From assembly GCA_941918925.1 (NCBI GenBank), contig OW799236.1:124804360-124868359 (forward strand): 64,000 bases of DNA, given 5' to 3'. Made by a program: the position numbers and the translations under genes. Below, piece after piece: positions 1-10,809 of the stretch. How positions within the stretch are numbered: position 1 is the first letter of the stretch; the number at the start of each line of letters is the position of its first letter. This DNA is from Phyto melanocephala (lineage: Eukaryota > Arthropoda > Insecta > Diptera > Rhinophoridae). Below the pieces are notes generated by a model. The model was not told where the DNA came from. It was given only the letters and a program-made list of their open reading frames with translations, and ran no database searches.

Positions 1-440
1 TTCGAAGGACTTTACATATGACAGTTTGTTGAATTGTATTAAATGCCTTTTTAAATTCAATGAATACTAAGGAACCTTTCGGTCCTATTTGGGATAACAT
101 GACCCGGAGAAAGTTTGAATGATCCTAACTCGTTTCTAAAAATGTCACAGCCGTACTTTTAAGTTTTAAATTAACCAAAAAGTAACGGTCCCCAATTTTT
201 AGCAAGTTTATTCATAAGAGTTAAATATTAGTTAATGAGAAGCTGCCACGGAGGTTATGTCATTTGGTAAGAGAAAGTAATTTTAACATAATTTTTATGT
301 GGCCTAAAATCCTCTAGTTCATTACGTAGTGACTCTTTTACGCAGCATAATCTTCTTTGGATCAATATTTTACATATGATGTTTAGTAATGTCACCCGCA
401 AGCAATTATGAAAGTCCCCTAGACTATCCTTTTTCGGCAA
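1..440 (-). mobile_element. LINE reverse-transcriptase relic, cut by window edge
   Basis: On the minus strand, 440-255 reads as a degraded non-LTR reverse transcriptase: a DFHNCLRVTLLNIICKIL stretch resembling the fingers region, then LEDFRPHKN resembling the GFRP motif. In a shifted frame near 90-1 it continues as LVFIEFKKAFNTI, which resembles RT motif A. The catalytic aspartate of motif A appears as glutamate, and stops and frame changes separate the two blocks. The copy is therefore dead. It runs off the left edge. Clade (RTE, CR1 or jockey) cannot be assigned by eye. Confidence 0.7.
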
Positions 441-895
441 TTTTATAAAGTTTTATAAGAAACTTTGTAGTTGAAATAGCCGAAAAAAAATATTTACTTG
501 GCATGGCACTTTCAACTCTTCTAATAAAAAAATTTAATTGCACAGGGACTAAAACAAAGTGTGTGAAAGGTGTGTTAAAATATCATTAAATGGAAGTTGT
601 TGAAAATTAATATTTTCTTTGTAAGGGCGTGGCAATAAAATGTTTAATAACAATCCTTGTAGTAGATATTGAAAAGCCCTTGATTTTGAACATATACAAA
701 GAGTGAAACTAAAGATTTAATAAAAACACGCTTCTTGTTTGAAAAAAATGTGCTGGTCGCATGTGCAACATCAATATATTGTTAATGCTGATGTCAAACT
801 CTCTTATAATTGGTCTTCAAGTGTTATTTTATGAAAACTGCTAACCGTATTTGCAGTTCAACTGTTTCAATTATCTAAATTTTCAATTTGCTTTT
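441..895. other. Intergenic, no gene seen
   Basis: AT-rich sequence between the LINE relic and Helentron-like element A1. No coding signal or repeat structure was recognised. Confidence 0.5.
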
Positions 896-3265
896 TTTAT
901 ACCCGCCACCAAAAAAATGGTGGGGGTATATTCATTTTGTCATTCCGTTTGTAACACATCGAAATATCCATTTTAGACCCCATAAAGTATATATATTCTG
1001 AATCGGGGTTTGATTTTATGACGATCTAGCTATGTCCGTCCCTCTGTCCGTCTGTTGAAAGCACGATAGAGGTCGCACCGAAAAAGCGAAAAGGGGGCTC
1101 AAATTTTGCCAGAATCTTTCTTATAGACAAGGTTTGTTTGGTATTGAAAATGGGCTAAATCGGAATATTAGGAAGAGAGTTATAGCTCGAAAAGCAAGAG
1201 TAGGTCGAAAAAACCGTGTCCTTCAAACATCGAATAAAATGGAATTGTGTCCAAACGCCTTAACGTAGACTCATGAAACTTCGAATATATATTTCTTGGG
1301 TAAAGACAATATTTTTCCCCGAAAATTGTCTAAATCCATGCATTAGGAGAGGAGTTATCGATCAAAATGTACGAAAATTTATACCGCACAGTGTATTTTT
1401 CGGTATATTTAAAAACAAAAACGTCATAAAAGCAACAAAATTGGATGTACGACTCTGAAATTTTGCACACTTTGCTTTTTGGTGATACGCTTTCTTGTAA
1501 CGGCAAACCAATGTGCCACGCCCACTTTTACGCCCACCTCCCATATAACGTTTTAACTAAAATTCATATAATTTCTCTATTAATAAAGATTTTAGAATAA
1601 TAAAGGCCTATATTGAAACACCTCAGTTGTACTCATTCGCAAAAATAACTTTGACACGCCTACTACAACTCCCACTTTTCACGTTATCTGCCGTTAATGA
1701 AATTTAAAAGCTCATAAAACCGCTAAAATTAGAGGTATGATGATAAATTTTGCTACGTCTATCCCCCTAGGCAATTTCATTACTATGCCAAAAAATTAAG
1801 GTTCCACGCCCACCTCCCATATAACGTTTTACCTAAAATTCATATAATTTCTCTATTAATAAAGATTTTGGAATAATAAAGGACTTTATTGAAACACCTA
1901 AGTTGTACTTATTAGCAAAAACAACTTTGACACGCCTACTATAACGCCCACTTTCACTTTTGAATTGTGTCCAGACGCATAAACGTAGTCATGAAACTTC
2001 GAATATATATTTATCGAGTCAAAAGAATATTTTTCCCTGAAAATCGCTTAAATCTATGAATTAGGAAAAGAGTTATAGATAAAAATGTACGAAAATTTAT
2101 ACCGCACAGTGTATATTTAAAATTTAAAACGTAATAAAACTGACAAAACTATATGTACGATTCTGAAATTTTGCAAACATGGCTTTTTGGTCAAAGTCTT
2201 CGTTATATATTAGCATTTATTCATCTTACACTGCGCCATTTTTTGTACTGTAGCTAAATATAAGATAAAGATGATAAGATAGATGACTCTACTAGCAACT
2301 ACTAGATGACATGCTAACAACTTATGCTTATGTTCTCCTGAAATTATGCTCAATTAAAAATGGGAATTTAGGAAAATTTTGACCTAAGTCAAAAAAAATT
2401 ATCTCTAAACATTATAAACAATTTATTTTCATGTACTAATGGCTAACAAATTTTAAAATTATACAAAACTTATTTCGTTTGAAAATCTTTTAAAAGCAAA
2501 ATGTTATAGAAGTTTAAAAATCAAAATCTTACTAATAAATTTCCCGTTTTAGAAAAATGCAGAGAATGTATATTTTAAATCACCCTGTGGCCCTTAAAAT
2601 TTAACCTTAAATTCACTTTCTTCCTCTTAAATTCATGTAAATTATCTATGAATAAAGATTTTGGAATACTAAAGGACTATATTGAAATATCTAAGTTATG
2701 TTTATTAGCAGAAACTTTCATTGAAAGACTAAATTTACGAAAACATTTTACTAGCATACCGAAGTTATAATGGGTGGTTTAATTTTAAGGGACTATGTTG
2801 ATTTTGAATAAAATTATTATGAAATTATTATCATTTATTTTTATAATGATAATATTTGTATGCTTCAATTATGTATGGAACAAAATATCAGCCAAATGGC
2901 CCCTGCGACCTCAACGGCACACCACGATCCGAAAGTCCAAATTTTTAATAACACTGTTGATGCTCAATTTTGGGCACGATGATGAGTCGAAGTTGACTGT
3001 TTTTTTGCCACACTATCGTGAAAAACAGGAATGCTTCTCTTTTAACGAATTAAGAAGGCATTCATAGATGTTCTAACATTTTATACAGACCTGTTTTAAA
3101 TTTAAAATTTAACCACCCTCTACAAAGAAAGTGATGTTTATTTTATTATAAAGAGATTATTCCAAGCGATTAACAAGATAATAAATATTGTGCTTTAAAT
3201 TACAGAAAATTGGTGGTGGGTATAAAAGATTCGGCACAGCCGAATATAGTGCTCCTACTTGTTTC
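896..3265 (+). mobile_element. Helentron/mini-me-like element, copy A1
   Basis: It starts with a hairpin, ACCCGCCACC then GGTGGGGGTA (901-930), and contains the fly mini-me signature: CATTTTGTCATTCCGTTTG, then a TA run, a short conserved core, and GTCCGTC-type repeats near 1033-1055. It ends with the stem-loop ATTCGGC-ACA-GCCGAAT (3229-3245) followed by a T-rich end. Terminal hairpins and GTCY repeats are known for mini-me/DINE-1-type non-autonomous Helentrons. The interior holds diverged direct repeats: the block at 1265-1420 recurs at about 1983-2120, and the block near 1515-1670 recurs near 1805-1960. It has no coding capacity of its own. A mariner fragment lies inside. A second copy of the family is at 33985-35085. 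Confidence 0.75.
2872..3005 (-). mobile_element. Mariner/Tc1-like transposase C-terminal fragment
   Basis: The minus strand reads VIKNLDFRIVVCR, a stop, then GRRGHLADILFHT and a stop. This is the conserved C-terminal end (xRGGHLADIIFHT) of a common insect mariner-like transposase. Only this tail remains, with an internal stop. It lies inside Helentron-like element A1, so it was either captured or inserted and decayed there. Confidence 0.7.
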
Positions 3266-4667
3266 TTCTTCCTTCTCTTCATTAGGTAAGCACAGCAGGC
3301 CTATCATACTATTATCTGTACTACTAACTAACGTACTACTTACTTAGAAATTATCTATCTTCTGTATTTAATACTTTAAAAAAATGTTTTTCTATAAATT
3401 TATTTTTAATTTTTTTTTCTCACAATTAACTTCTTAACTACTGTTTCGAGTAGTTAAATTGCAGCACCAAGTACTTGCTTATGTAACTGACATTTACTAT
3501 AGATCTATTGCTTTTGTTGTTATTATTTCCTTATCCATAACAATTTTGAAATTCAAGTGCAAAAACAAAAATTAAAAAACAAATAGGAAAAAATCGACTC
3601 ACTGCAGTCATAAGTACTAGTTCTTGTTGATTTTGTTGTTCATGTTTAATTCAGTTCAGTTATCTAAGATTGTCATGCTACCACTTGGTGTTGTTCGGAG
3701 CTGTATTGACGAAATGGGTTGTTGTTTTTTGGTATTATTCTCCAGATAAACTTACACTTGTTAACTTGTATTTGAAGTGTTTACTACTTGTAAAACGTAT
3801 CGAAGTAATGTTTAAAAAAAGTAAGCGCAGAAATAAATCCCTGTTGTCATTTCCTCGTTTTGTTTGTAACAGACGCACTACACTGTGCTTTGTCTTTGAA
3901 CAAAATTGATAGAGTAACAAAATCGTTCAAAATAAAAGAGCGTTTACATTAAGACTACGCTATCAAACGCGATAAATTTTACAATACCTTTTAAAATTTA
4001 GATTTTAAGGAAGTTGTAAGATTTTCGGAAATATTTATTTTTTTCTTTGTTACTTTTGTAACGGCTGCGACATTTTTACTAAGCGTTTAATTATTAACTC
4101 AACTGCTTATCCATTTCATTTAACTATTAATATTATTGTATTGTAAAAATTATTTAAACAAAATTTTAGAAAATCATTTTTAATCAAAATGTGGTTAAAT
4201 TTTTTTTTTTAATTTAAACTAGCTGGCTCTGTTCAGGACCAAGAAGTTGTTCCCAAAAACATTCATAAAAGTGGTTTTTCGTATTTTAATGTTCTGACTA
4301 TATTCACCGCTATCATTTTCTGGCGATAACAAAGTGAGCTTGTTTACCATCAGTTGTCTCTAGTTGTATTAAGTACTTAGTACTAAAATATACGCTTCCT
4401 CGCTATAGCAGTTCTTAATATCTATTGAATACTCAAGTTATTTTTTTTTTTAAATAAAAAATTAATTTTCGACAAATTTATTAAAAAACATGAAAAGTAC
4501 TGTGAAGACATATCCGGAAAATATCTTTTATCTCAGCCAAGATCAATGCTTCAAAAAATGTACCTTTTGGCCCATTCATTTTATTTTTAAACTTAACTTG
4601 GATCACAAGTCCCTAATTTTAAAATTCTAGATTCATAAACTTAGAAATTGCAAATTTAACATAAAAA
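3266..4667. other. Intergenic, no gene seen
   Basis: AT-rich DNA with poly(T) and poly(A) runs. Short open frames at 3670-3920 overlap on opposite strands and show no recognisable domain, so they are taken as chance. Confidence 0.5.
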
Positions 4668-4895
4668 TGGGAACGAGTAAGAGTGCTATATTCAGCCGTG
4701 CCTAATCTTATATACCCTTCACAACGTGTAGTCATGTAATAACAATTGTTTGCATCACCATTCATCTCATATGAAATACGTACATACATATACAAAACAT
4801 ACATATGTATATAAAAACATCCCAATGTAAAATTATAAATTGAGTTTACGTGTGATTTTGCAAAAAAAATATAAAAAAAATAAAAAAATTTGTTT

Positions 4896-4929
4896 GTCTT
4901 AACTAGGATTCGAACCTACGTTCATCCAG
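4896..4929 (-). repeat. tRNA-like B-box segment inside Helentron B1
   Basis: The minus strand contains GGTTCGAATCC within CTGGATGAACGTAGG...CTAG, a perfect match to the RNA polymerase III B-box consensus. Matching positions in B2 and B3 hold related but mutated versions. No complete tRNA cloverleaf is present. Confidence 0.45.
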
Positions 4930-5211
4930 TTTGTATTGGTGTGAAAAGTCGAGGTGGTATAGATTTTTTCATCATATCTCAGTTGTTTATTTTTCTGATT
5001 TTCAATATCGATCAGCTCTCGAATATTTCTGATATTATGGTACCTTACACGGGTCTTGAGAATGTCTGGGCGCTTCAAAAAGTTGATTTCAACGTACACA
5101 CTGACAGACTAAAAAACGGACAGTGCTTAATTGACTCCCCTATTCATAAACTTTCAGAAAATATATACTTTATGGGGTCGGTCGGAAATGAAAATTGTAG
5201 AAATTTCACAC

Positions 5212-5458
5212 GGCTTGGAGCTTGGAGCTAAAAGGGCCAATGTCACTTTCTTGCTCTTTTGAGTTAATCATTGCATTAGATTTGTTTTCTTGCTCTATTT
5301 CATTATGTTAAAACAGCTAAAGTCAGACTTAACCTAGAACAGCTTCATAAAAAAAATGCTGGCCAATGTCACTATGAAAGCACCTATAAAAGTTAAAGTT
5401 CAATTGCAATTTTCTCAAAAGTAAATATTTTGACATTGGCCCTTTTAGCTCCAAGCCA
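5212..5458. mobile_element. MITE nested in Helentron B1
   Basis: The inverted ends are GGCTTGGAGC plus TTGGAGCTAAAAGGGCC on the left and GGCCCTTTTAGCTCCAAGCC on the right, about 246 bp apart. The left end has a 7 bp duplication (TTGGAGC twice). The flanking Helentron-B sequence is interrupted here relative to copy B4, showing a true insertion with loss of about a dozen host bases. No coding capacity. A short ACA at both borders may be a target duplication. Confidence 0.75.
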
Positions 5459-5547
5459 CAGATATATACCCACCCATACACTCACTGTAAAGGTAATAAA
5501 AAGTAATTTTTCGGTTTTGTGATGTACAAATTCAAAGTTTAAGAAGT

Positions 5548-6912
5548 TTAACCCTGTTGGTAGGTTTGGACCATTTTGGTCAATTTTTTTTTCTTTTTGC
5601 TTTAACTTCGCAACCATTCAAGATATCAACATAAAACTTTAGCTCACGTGGTATTTTTTTATTGTATTGTTTCTAACAAATTTTCAATTATCTATGATAA
5701 GTAAAAAATGAAAAAAATAAAAAGTTACGAAACTTAGGTTTGGGACCATTTTGGTCCACCCATATTTATTGTTTTATTCTTATCAAAAAATTTTCAGAAA
5801 TGGTGGATAAATCGTTTAAAATTCTCAGTACAGGATGAGCAAATTATTTTTCGTTGTAGTTTGCAAATAAATTTATTGCACATGATTCACTTATTATCAC
5901 AATTGGATCTACAGCAGCCGCAGATACCACGTTTTATTGTAGATGAGATTTTTGTTACACCGCTCATAGATGCTACACAATTAGAAGTTCATGTTCTAAT
6001 TTCAGTCAAAAGCTCTGCGGATGATTTGTTTTTAGGTAAGTGGGATCGTTTTATCATGTGTTCTTGAGCCAAGGATAAACTCAGCTGGCGTAAAAATTCT
6101 GGTCTCCTACGATTTAGATCAATTGGTACCAACGAAACATCGATTTCTGAAAGTAATATAAATGCATTCATCCATACTTGTTTGTATTTTCAACTATTAT
6201 TTTTTCTTACACTGGCGGAAAAAATAACAAAAAATATCGTGGCATTTGGATACGGCAAATCGAGTTGGCCCTGGTTGTATGGAAATGACATTCTTAGCTA
6301 AAGTTCCAACGCGGCGGTCTAAAGGAGCTGCGCTCCATTGCATTTTGTTTTTAGCAATATACAGTAAATTTATATCAGTGACTCCTGCAGCATCTTCTTC
6401 GTTTTCTGACTCAGAATTATTTGTCAGAGTGCTTTCACATCTAAAATTTTTATCCTAAATATCGCCGATTTTCCATTTTTTTTTATCAAAGCAAACATAT
6501 CAAACACTGAACACAAACTAAAATAAAACTAATATGTACTAGTTATATGGCGAGATAGATTAGAAAAACACAGAAATAATGTAAACTCAATATGAAGCGG
6601 CAAATCGTCATCATGGCAAAGCAATAAAATTTGGGGGAATCACAAAAATATATCAGAATGTTAAAACAGGCTTATAAATAAAATTATTATTACAGTATGT
6701 CATCCAGTGGTCAAAGTTTGACCGTTATTATGTTTAAGTTATTTTTGAAACTAAAACCTATTTTAAATGAAACTAAACTCTATTTGTTTGCAGATTATTA
6801 TAAATAGTCAAAAAGTGCGTTTTTGTGCATTTATTACATAAAAAAATGGTATGGACCAAAATGGTCCTATACCTAAGATTTGTAAGTTTTTTTTACCTGC
6901 CAGCAGGGTTAA
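5548..6912 (-). mobile_element. piggyBac-like element, internally deleted
   Basis: TTAA target duplications (5548-5551, 6909-6912) flank inverted ends: left CCCTGTTGGTAGG, right CCCTGCTGGCAGG. Both subterminal regions hold the palindrome GGACCATTTTGGTCC. The minus strand encodes piggyBac-type pieces. An acidic N-terminus and IAKNKMQWS...PGPTRF block lies at about 6460-6190. A C-terminal RRRPEFLRQLSLSLAQEHM block lies at 6120-6050. A Cys-rich tail, with CGCC, MCNKFICK and ICSSC, lies at 5940-5830. The central DDD catalytic core is missing and stops interrupt the tail, so the copy cannot make transposase. Exact ends suggest it was mobilised in trans. Confidence 0.85.
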
Positions 6913-7685
6913 ATATGTTCTTAGCAATAAAATATTTTAATAGACATATTTTAAAGTAAATATGTTCTAAAAAGTACCAAACTGTTTTCCTTAACTTTTC
7001 CCTTTCTACCCCGTTGTGAATGTGTTTCAAGTTTTACAAAATTACATAATCTTTTTTGTCTTTTAAAAACTCCGTTAAACAATTTATATGAATTGGCCTA
7101 GTAATTAGGAATTATAAATATTTTTCCGTAAATTCCTCTTTTGGTTACCTTTTTCATCCGCCTAAAAGTTTCCAACAATTTTACCTAAATAATTGTCCAT
7201 ATTCTAATGGGCGATAAAAATAATCAATTCAAGTTCTATGGTAAAATATCAGAAATTTATTTTATTATTACCAAAACGAGGGAAAATTTTTACTCTATAT
7301 GCATGTGAATTTGAAAAATGTTCAAAAATCCCATATATATTTTTTCGCTGAGTAACTTATGCTTTTAAAATTTTTTTCGTATGTTTTTATATTTGGAAAT
7401 TACATGGGGTATCGAAAAAGTACCAAAATATAGTTTTACCCCTTTTTGTTTCAGCTTGCTGTTGTCAGCTTATTGTTGAGTAGATTACTACACCTTTTCA
7501 AGTTAATCTATATCACTTTTAGTTTGGAAGATATAAGATTACCGATTTTTCCCGTCTTTACCTTTTTAAGTTCGAATTTACAACAATCCCTTCTGAGCGG
7601 AACTATACATCAAATAGAAAACGCATTGCCTAAGTTTCATGTCTCCAGCTTTTTGCGTTTAGGCTGTACAATGATTAATCAGTCA
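6913..7685. other. Intergenic, no gene seen
   Basis: AT-rich. The open frame at 7446-7700 has no recognisable domain and reads into the neighbouring MITE, so it is not called. Confidence 0.5.
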
Positions 7686-8050
7686 CGGCCTTATTCATAA
7701 CAAAAAGTTAGCCACAGTTTATACACTACGTACAACGAGCTGCTAACTAGAATGCCGATTAAGCTTGGCAGCTCGTAATATGAAAATTTAAAAAATAAAC
7801 GAACATTCTATTTTTTTATAAAAAATGGAAAAGCAAGGCAAACAGTCTGTAAATTGGGTGCAAGATGAAAATGTAGGTAAAAAATATTGATAATGTAAAA
7901 CAGCAACACATGACAGCTTTTTTTCACAAGTTGGCAAACGTTTGGCAGCTCGTTAACAAGAGTTTAGCAAATCGTTAGCCAGAGTTTGGAATTGTATTAT
8001 GAATAAACCTTGTGCTAACTTAATGCCAACTTTTTGTATAAATAAGGCCG
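7686..8050. mobile_element. PIF/Harbinger-like MITE with a SANT-like ORF start
   Basis: The inverted ends are CGGCCTTATTCATAACAAAA and, at the right, TTTTTGTATAAATAAGGCCG. The three-base direct repeat TCA flanks both sides (7683-7685, 8051-8053). A short plus-strand frame from 7825 reads MEKQGKQSVNWVQDENV and then meets a GTAAAA donor-like site. It looks like the first exon of a Myb/SANT-like protein, the second gene of PIF/Harbinger transposons. The 3-bp duplication fits that superfamily, although its usual site is TWA. The copy is only 365 bp long. Confidence 0.65.
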
Positions 8051-8053
8051 TCA

Positions 8054-9795
8054 GTCTATTAGTCAGAAAGTCACGTTACTACTTTTTAAATATAAATTTA
8101 GCGACAGTGGTTTCTAAACGTGTATCAAATCTGAAAGTTTTAATATAAAATACAGTTTAACTTTAGATTATTTGTATACCCTATACCATGGCAAGAGCAT
8201 ATACAAATGTGTAATTCTGTTTGTAATTTAAAATTTAGCAAAAAAAAACTTATTTAAAGAAAATTTATTGAATCAAATATGTTGTTAAGATCCAAAATTT
8301 TTTGAAAATTTTCTTTCCAATAATGCTTCCAAATTTCAACAGATGTTTTCGTGTAATATTTACATGGAGCACGGAGTTTTATGAATAAATAAACCTTGTC
8401 TTTTTGACACTCAGTAAAATTCATTTATAGAACTAATTGTGGGGTAATTTTTGCTTAGACACGTATTTTGTTTTTGTTCCTAGAACTAACATAATATTTA
8501 ACAATAATAAATAAATAATTGGCACATGTTGCAAATTTATGACCTTGACTTATTACACTGGCACAAGAGCAAAATCTCAATTTCCAATTCTGTCCATTAA
8601 AAGTAATAGAAATGCAAACATTACTGATCAAACAGATGAAATTTAATTAAGTTTACGAGACAACATAATACGATGTGTGAAGATGTATTGACATAATTCC
8701 GTAAACAATCAGTGCTGATGATGTCAGAGTCGCCTTGAGCTGTAAAATGAGTTTATTATGTTCCAGCAGGACTCATCGAAAATAAAAAGGAAAAAACAAA
8801 GAAACCAGCAACACATTATGCAGATAACAACATGCAACATTGTTGGTCAATACTCGTAAGTGTAGGGGAAGTGAGTATTGTGGGGTTTGTAATTAATATA
8901 AAAAAAAAAATAACGATTGACATAGAATGCACAACAGATCACCAAAGTCAACAAAACAGATGCTTTTAACTATTTCACACCCCCTAAGGGCATATCATTT
9001 ATTACTTTTGTCTGTCTAAGTATAAGCAGTATGTGTCAACATACATGATTCTAAATATGTAAGACAAATTTGTAAGTGCTTCTACATATTAACAGTCACA
9101 ATCATTACCATAATGAAATTAAATTGTATAGTTTTTGATTTCTCAATAAATTCATTATTAAGTTTAGCACAACAAAATGATAAAGTCATTAAAAGTTTTA
9201 ATGAATTTCTTATCTTATTACTTACTACAAACATGCCAAGCACTTAATACAAAATGTCAGCCGAAAACACAGTACACAAGATAAGACAATTCAATATTCA
9301 ATTACAAAAAATTTATTATTGATGATGAGCACATATACACATACCACATATGTACTCTCACAACAGCAGCATTCTGATAATTTTTCAAAATATTCCCATG
9401 ATAGTTTTTAAACAGTTTGTTTGAAAACAGCAAAACATGATAAGAGTCATTTGAAGTAATACTTCAGCCTAACGACACAAAATATTAAGGGGCGTTCTGA
9501 GTAGTTCACCCATTAATGTAAATTTCACATTCAATCAGTCAGTTCGTCAAAACTAAAGCCGCAGTTATTTTAATTTGCCACTCACTTTACAATCGAGCTT
9601 AAGGTTTAACAATAAGTTGTTCAAAATAATAATCATTTGAAAATTGTAATCTTTTATTGTCCATAAATAAAATTAAATTGTTATTTGTTTATTTTTTTAA
9701 GGAAAACAAAATTTTTTTATTCTCATGAAAATGTTGATATCTAAAATTACATACACACATACATACATACACATACAGATTTCTATGTTATGCAG
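8054..9795. other. Intergenic, no gene seen
   Basis: AT-rich sequence. Short microsatellite-like ACATACATAC runs occur near 9755-9775. No coding region or transposon end was recognised. Confidence 0.5.
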
Positions 9796-9932
9796 ATGCT
9801 TAATGGTCATGGTTGTTTCAGGTCGTAGCTATACAGATTAGGTCATGATACTTCTCTGTACTGTCCGAGTGTTAATGTCGAGGAGAAAGCTGAACACGAA
9901 TTCTTTTTTTGCCCACGAATCTTGCAGAGATG
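9796..9932 (+). mobile_element. LINE ORF2 C-terminal relic
   Basis: The plus frame reads MLNGHGCFRS, a stop, then LYRLGHDTSLYCPSVNVEE and KAEHEFFFCPRILQR. GHGCF followed by a Cys/His segment with AEHxxFxCPR is the conserved tail after the RT/RNase H region of jockey/R1-group LINEs. The in-frame stop shows it is dead, and the rest of the LINE is absent. Confidence 0.7.
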
Positions 9933-10002
9933 ATAGGCCATAGTGTTGATCACAATAATATATCGGAGATTACGTTGTCCTCTGCACGCACTTGGTAGTA
10001 TG

Positions 10003-10020
10003 TATGTATGTATGTGAATA
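10003..10020. repeat. GTAT microsatellite
   Basis: Tandem GTAT units (about four and a half) between the LINE tail and the mariner relic. Confidence 0.8.
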
Positions 10021-10180
10021 TGCTAGATTAGTTCTCATTGAACTTCGTAGGGTTGAGGGGATCCGTAATGGGATATCATAGTTTACATAGCTACAAAAGT
10101 AGACCGATAGGGACAGCAAACGACGCCATATTTTTTGCCGCTCTTTTGACATTTATCTTCAGTAAGGTTTGCATTTCATG

Positions 10181-10809
10181 ATGGAAAGATATACGAGCCA
10201 ACAACGAGTCGAAATTATTAAAATTTACTACCGAAATTCGGAGTCAGTGGCCTCAACGTTAGGAGCGCTACGTCCAAAAATATCATCTTCAGTGATGAGG
10301 CTCATTTCTGGCTGAATGTCTTCGGCAATAAGCAAACTATGCGTTATTGGTCAGACATCAATCCACATGTCATCCATGAGTCATCATTGCATCCCGAAAA
10401 AATTACGGTTTATGGTCCGGCGGCGTCATTGGGCCGTACTTCTTCCGCGATGATCAACACCGGCACGTTACTGTGAATGGGAATCGCTACCGTTCAATGA
10501 TAACAGAATATGTTTGGCCCCAATTGAATGATATGGACTTGGAGGACATGTGGTTCCAACAAGACGGCGCCACAAGCTACAAAGCGAATGTCACAATCAG
10601 TTTATTGGAAACCAAGTTTGGAAAGTGTGTCTATGGTCTATGCCAACAAGTCAGCGACGATTGATGAACTTCGTACAAATATCGAACGTGAAATTGCAGC
10701 AGTATCGCCCGATTTATGCTTAAAAACCGTCGAAAATTAGGTTCAGCGTCTGGGCTTCTGCGAGCGTGCCCGTGGTGGCCATGCAAAAGAAATCGAGTTC
10801 CATACATAA
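10181..10809 (+). pseudogene. Mariner-like transposase, internally deleted
   Basis: It starts MERYTSQQRVEIIKIYYRNSE (N-terminal helix-turn-helix) and is fused after residue about 35 directly to the catalytic region IIFSDEAHFWLNVFGN. Further on come VNGNRYRSMITEYVW, MWFQQDGATSYKANV and a C-terminal block, IDELRTNIEREIAAVSPDL, ending GGHAKEIEFHT. Two sections are lost: most of the DNA-binding domain, and the stretch between the second Asp and the C-terminal part, including the third catalytic Asp. Frameshifts and one stop (10738-10740) add to this. The element is therefore non-functional. Terminal inverted repeats were not delimited. Confidence 0.85.

Larger units (their letters stand above)
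4668..5497 (-). mobile_element. Helentron-like element, copy B1 (interrupted)
   Basis: Read on the minus strand, it starts near 5497 with a GTGAGTGTATGGGTGGGTAT end. It continues (after the nested MITE) with GAAATTTCTACAATTTTCAT, GACCCCATAAAGTATATA and a GTCCGTTTTT/GTCTGTCAGTG region, and closes near 4668 with a GAAGGGTATATAAGAT end and a weak ATTAGGC/GCTGAAT stem. The same layout occurs at 29634-30425, 54243-54868 and 57593-57912, which define the family. The MITE at 5212-5458 replaces a short piece of the 5' part. Confidence 0.7.

Noticed and set aside
2795..3067. 90-aa plus-strand frame
   Set aside because: The real signal is on the opposite strand (mariner C-terminus GHLADILFHT); the plus frame is its shadow.
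3670..3920. 79-aa and 61-aa frames on opposite strands
   Set aside because: Mutually antisense shadows without any recognisable motif.
4890..5231. 113-aa plus-strand frame
   Set aside because: It lies inside Helentron B1 antisense sequence; its residues simply translate the conserved repeat blocks.
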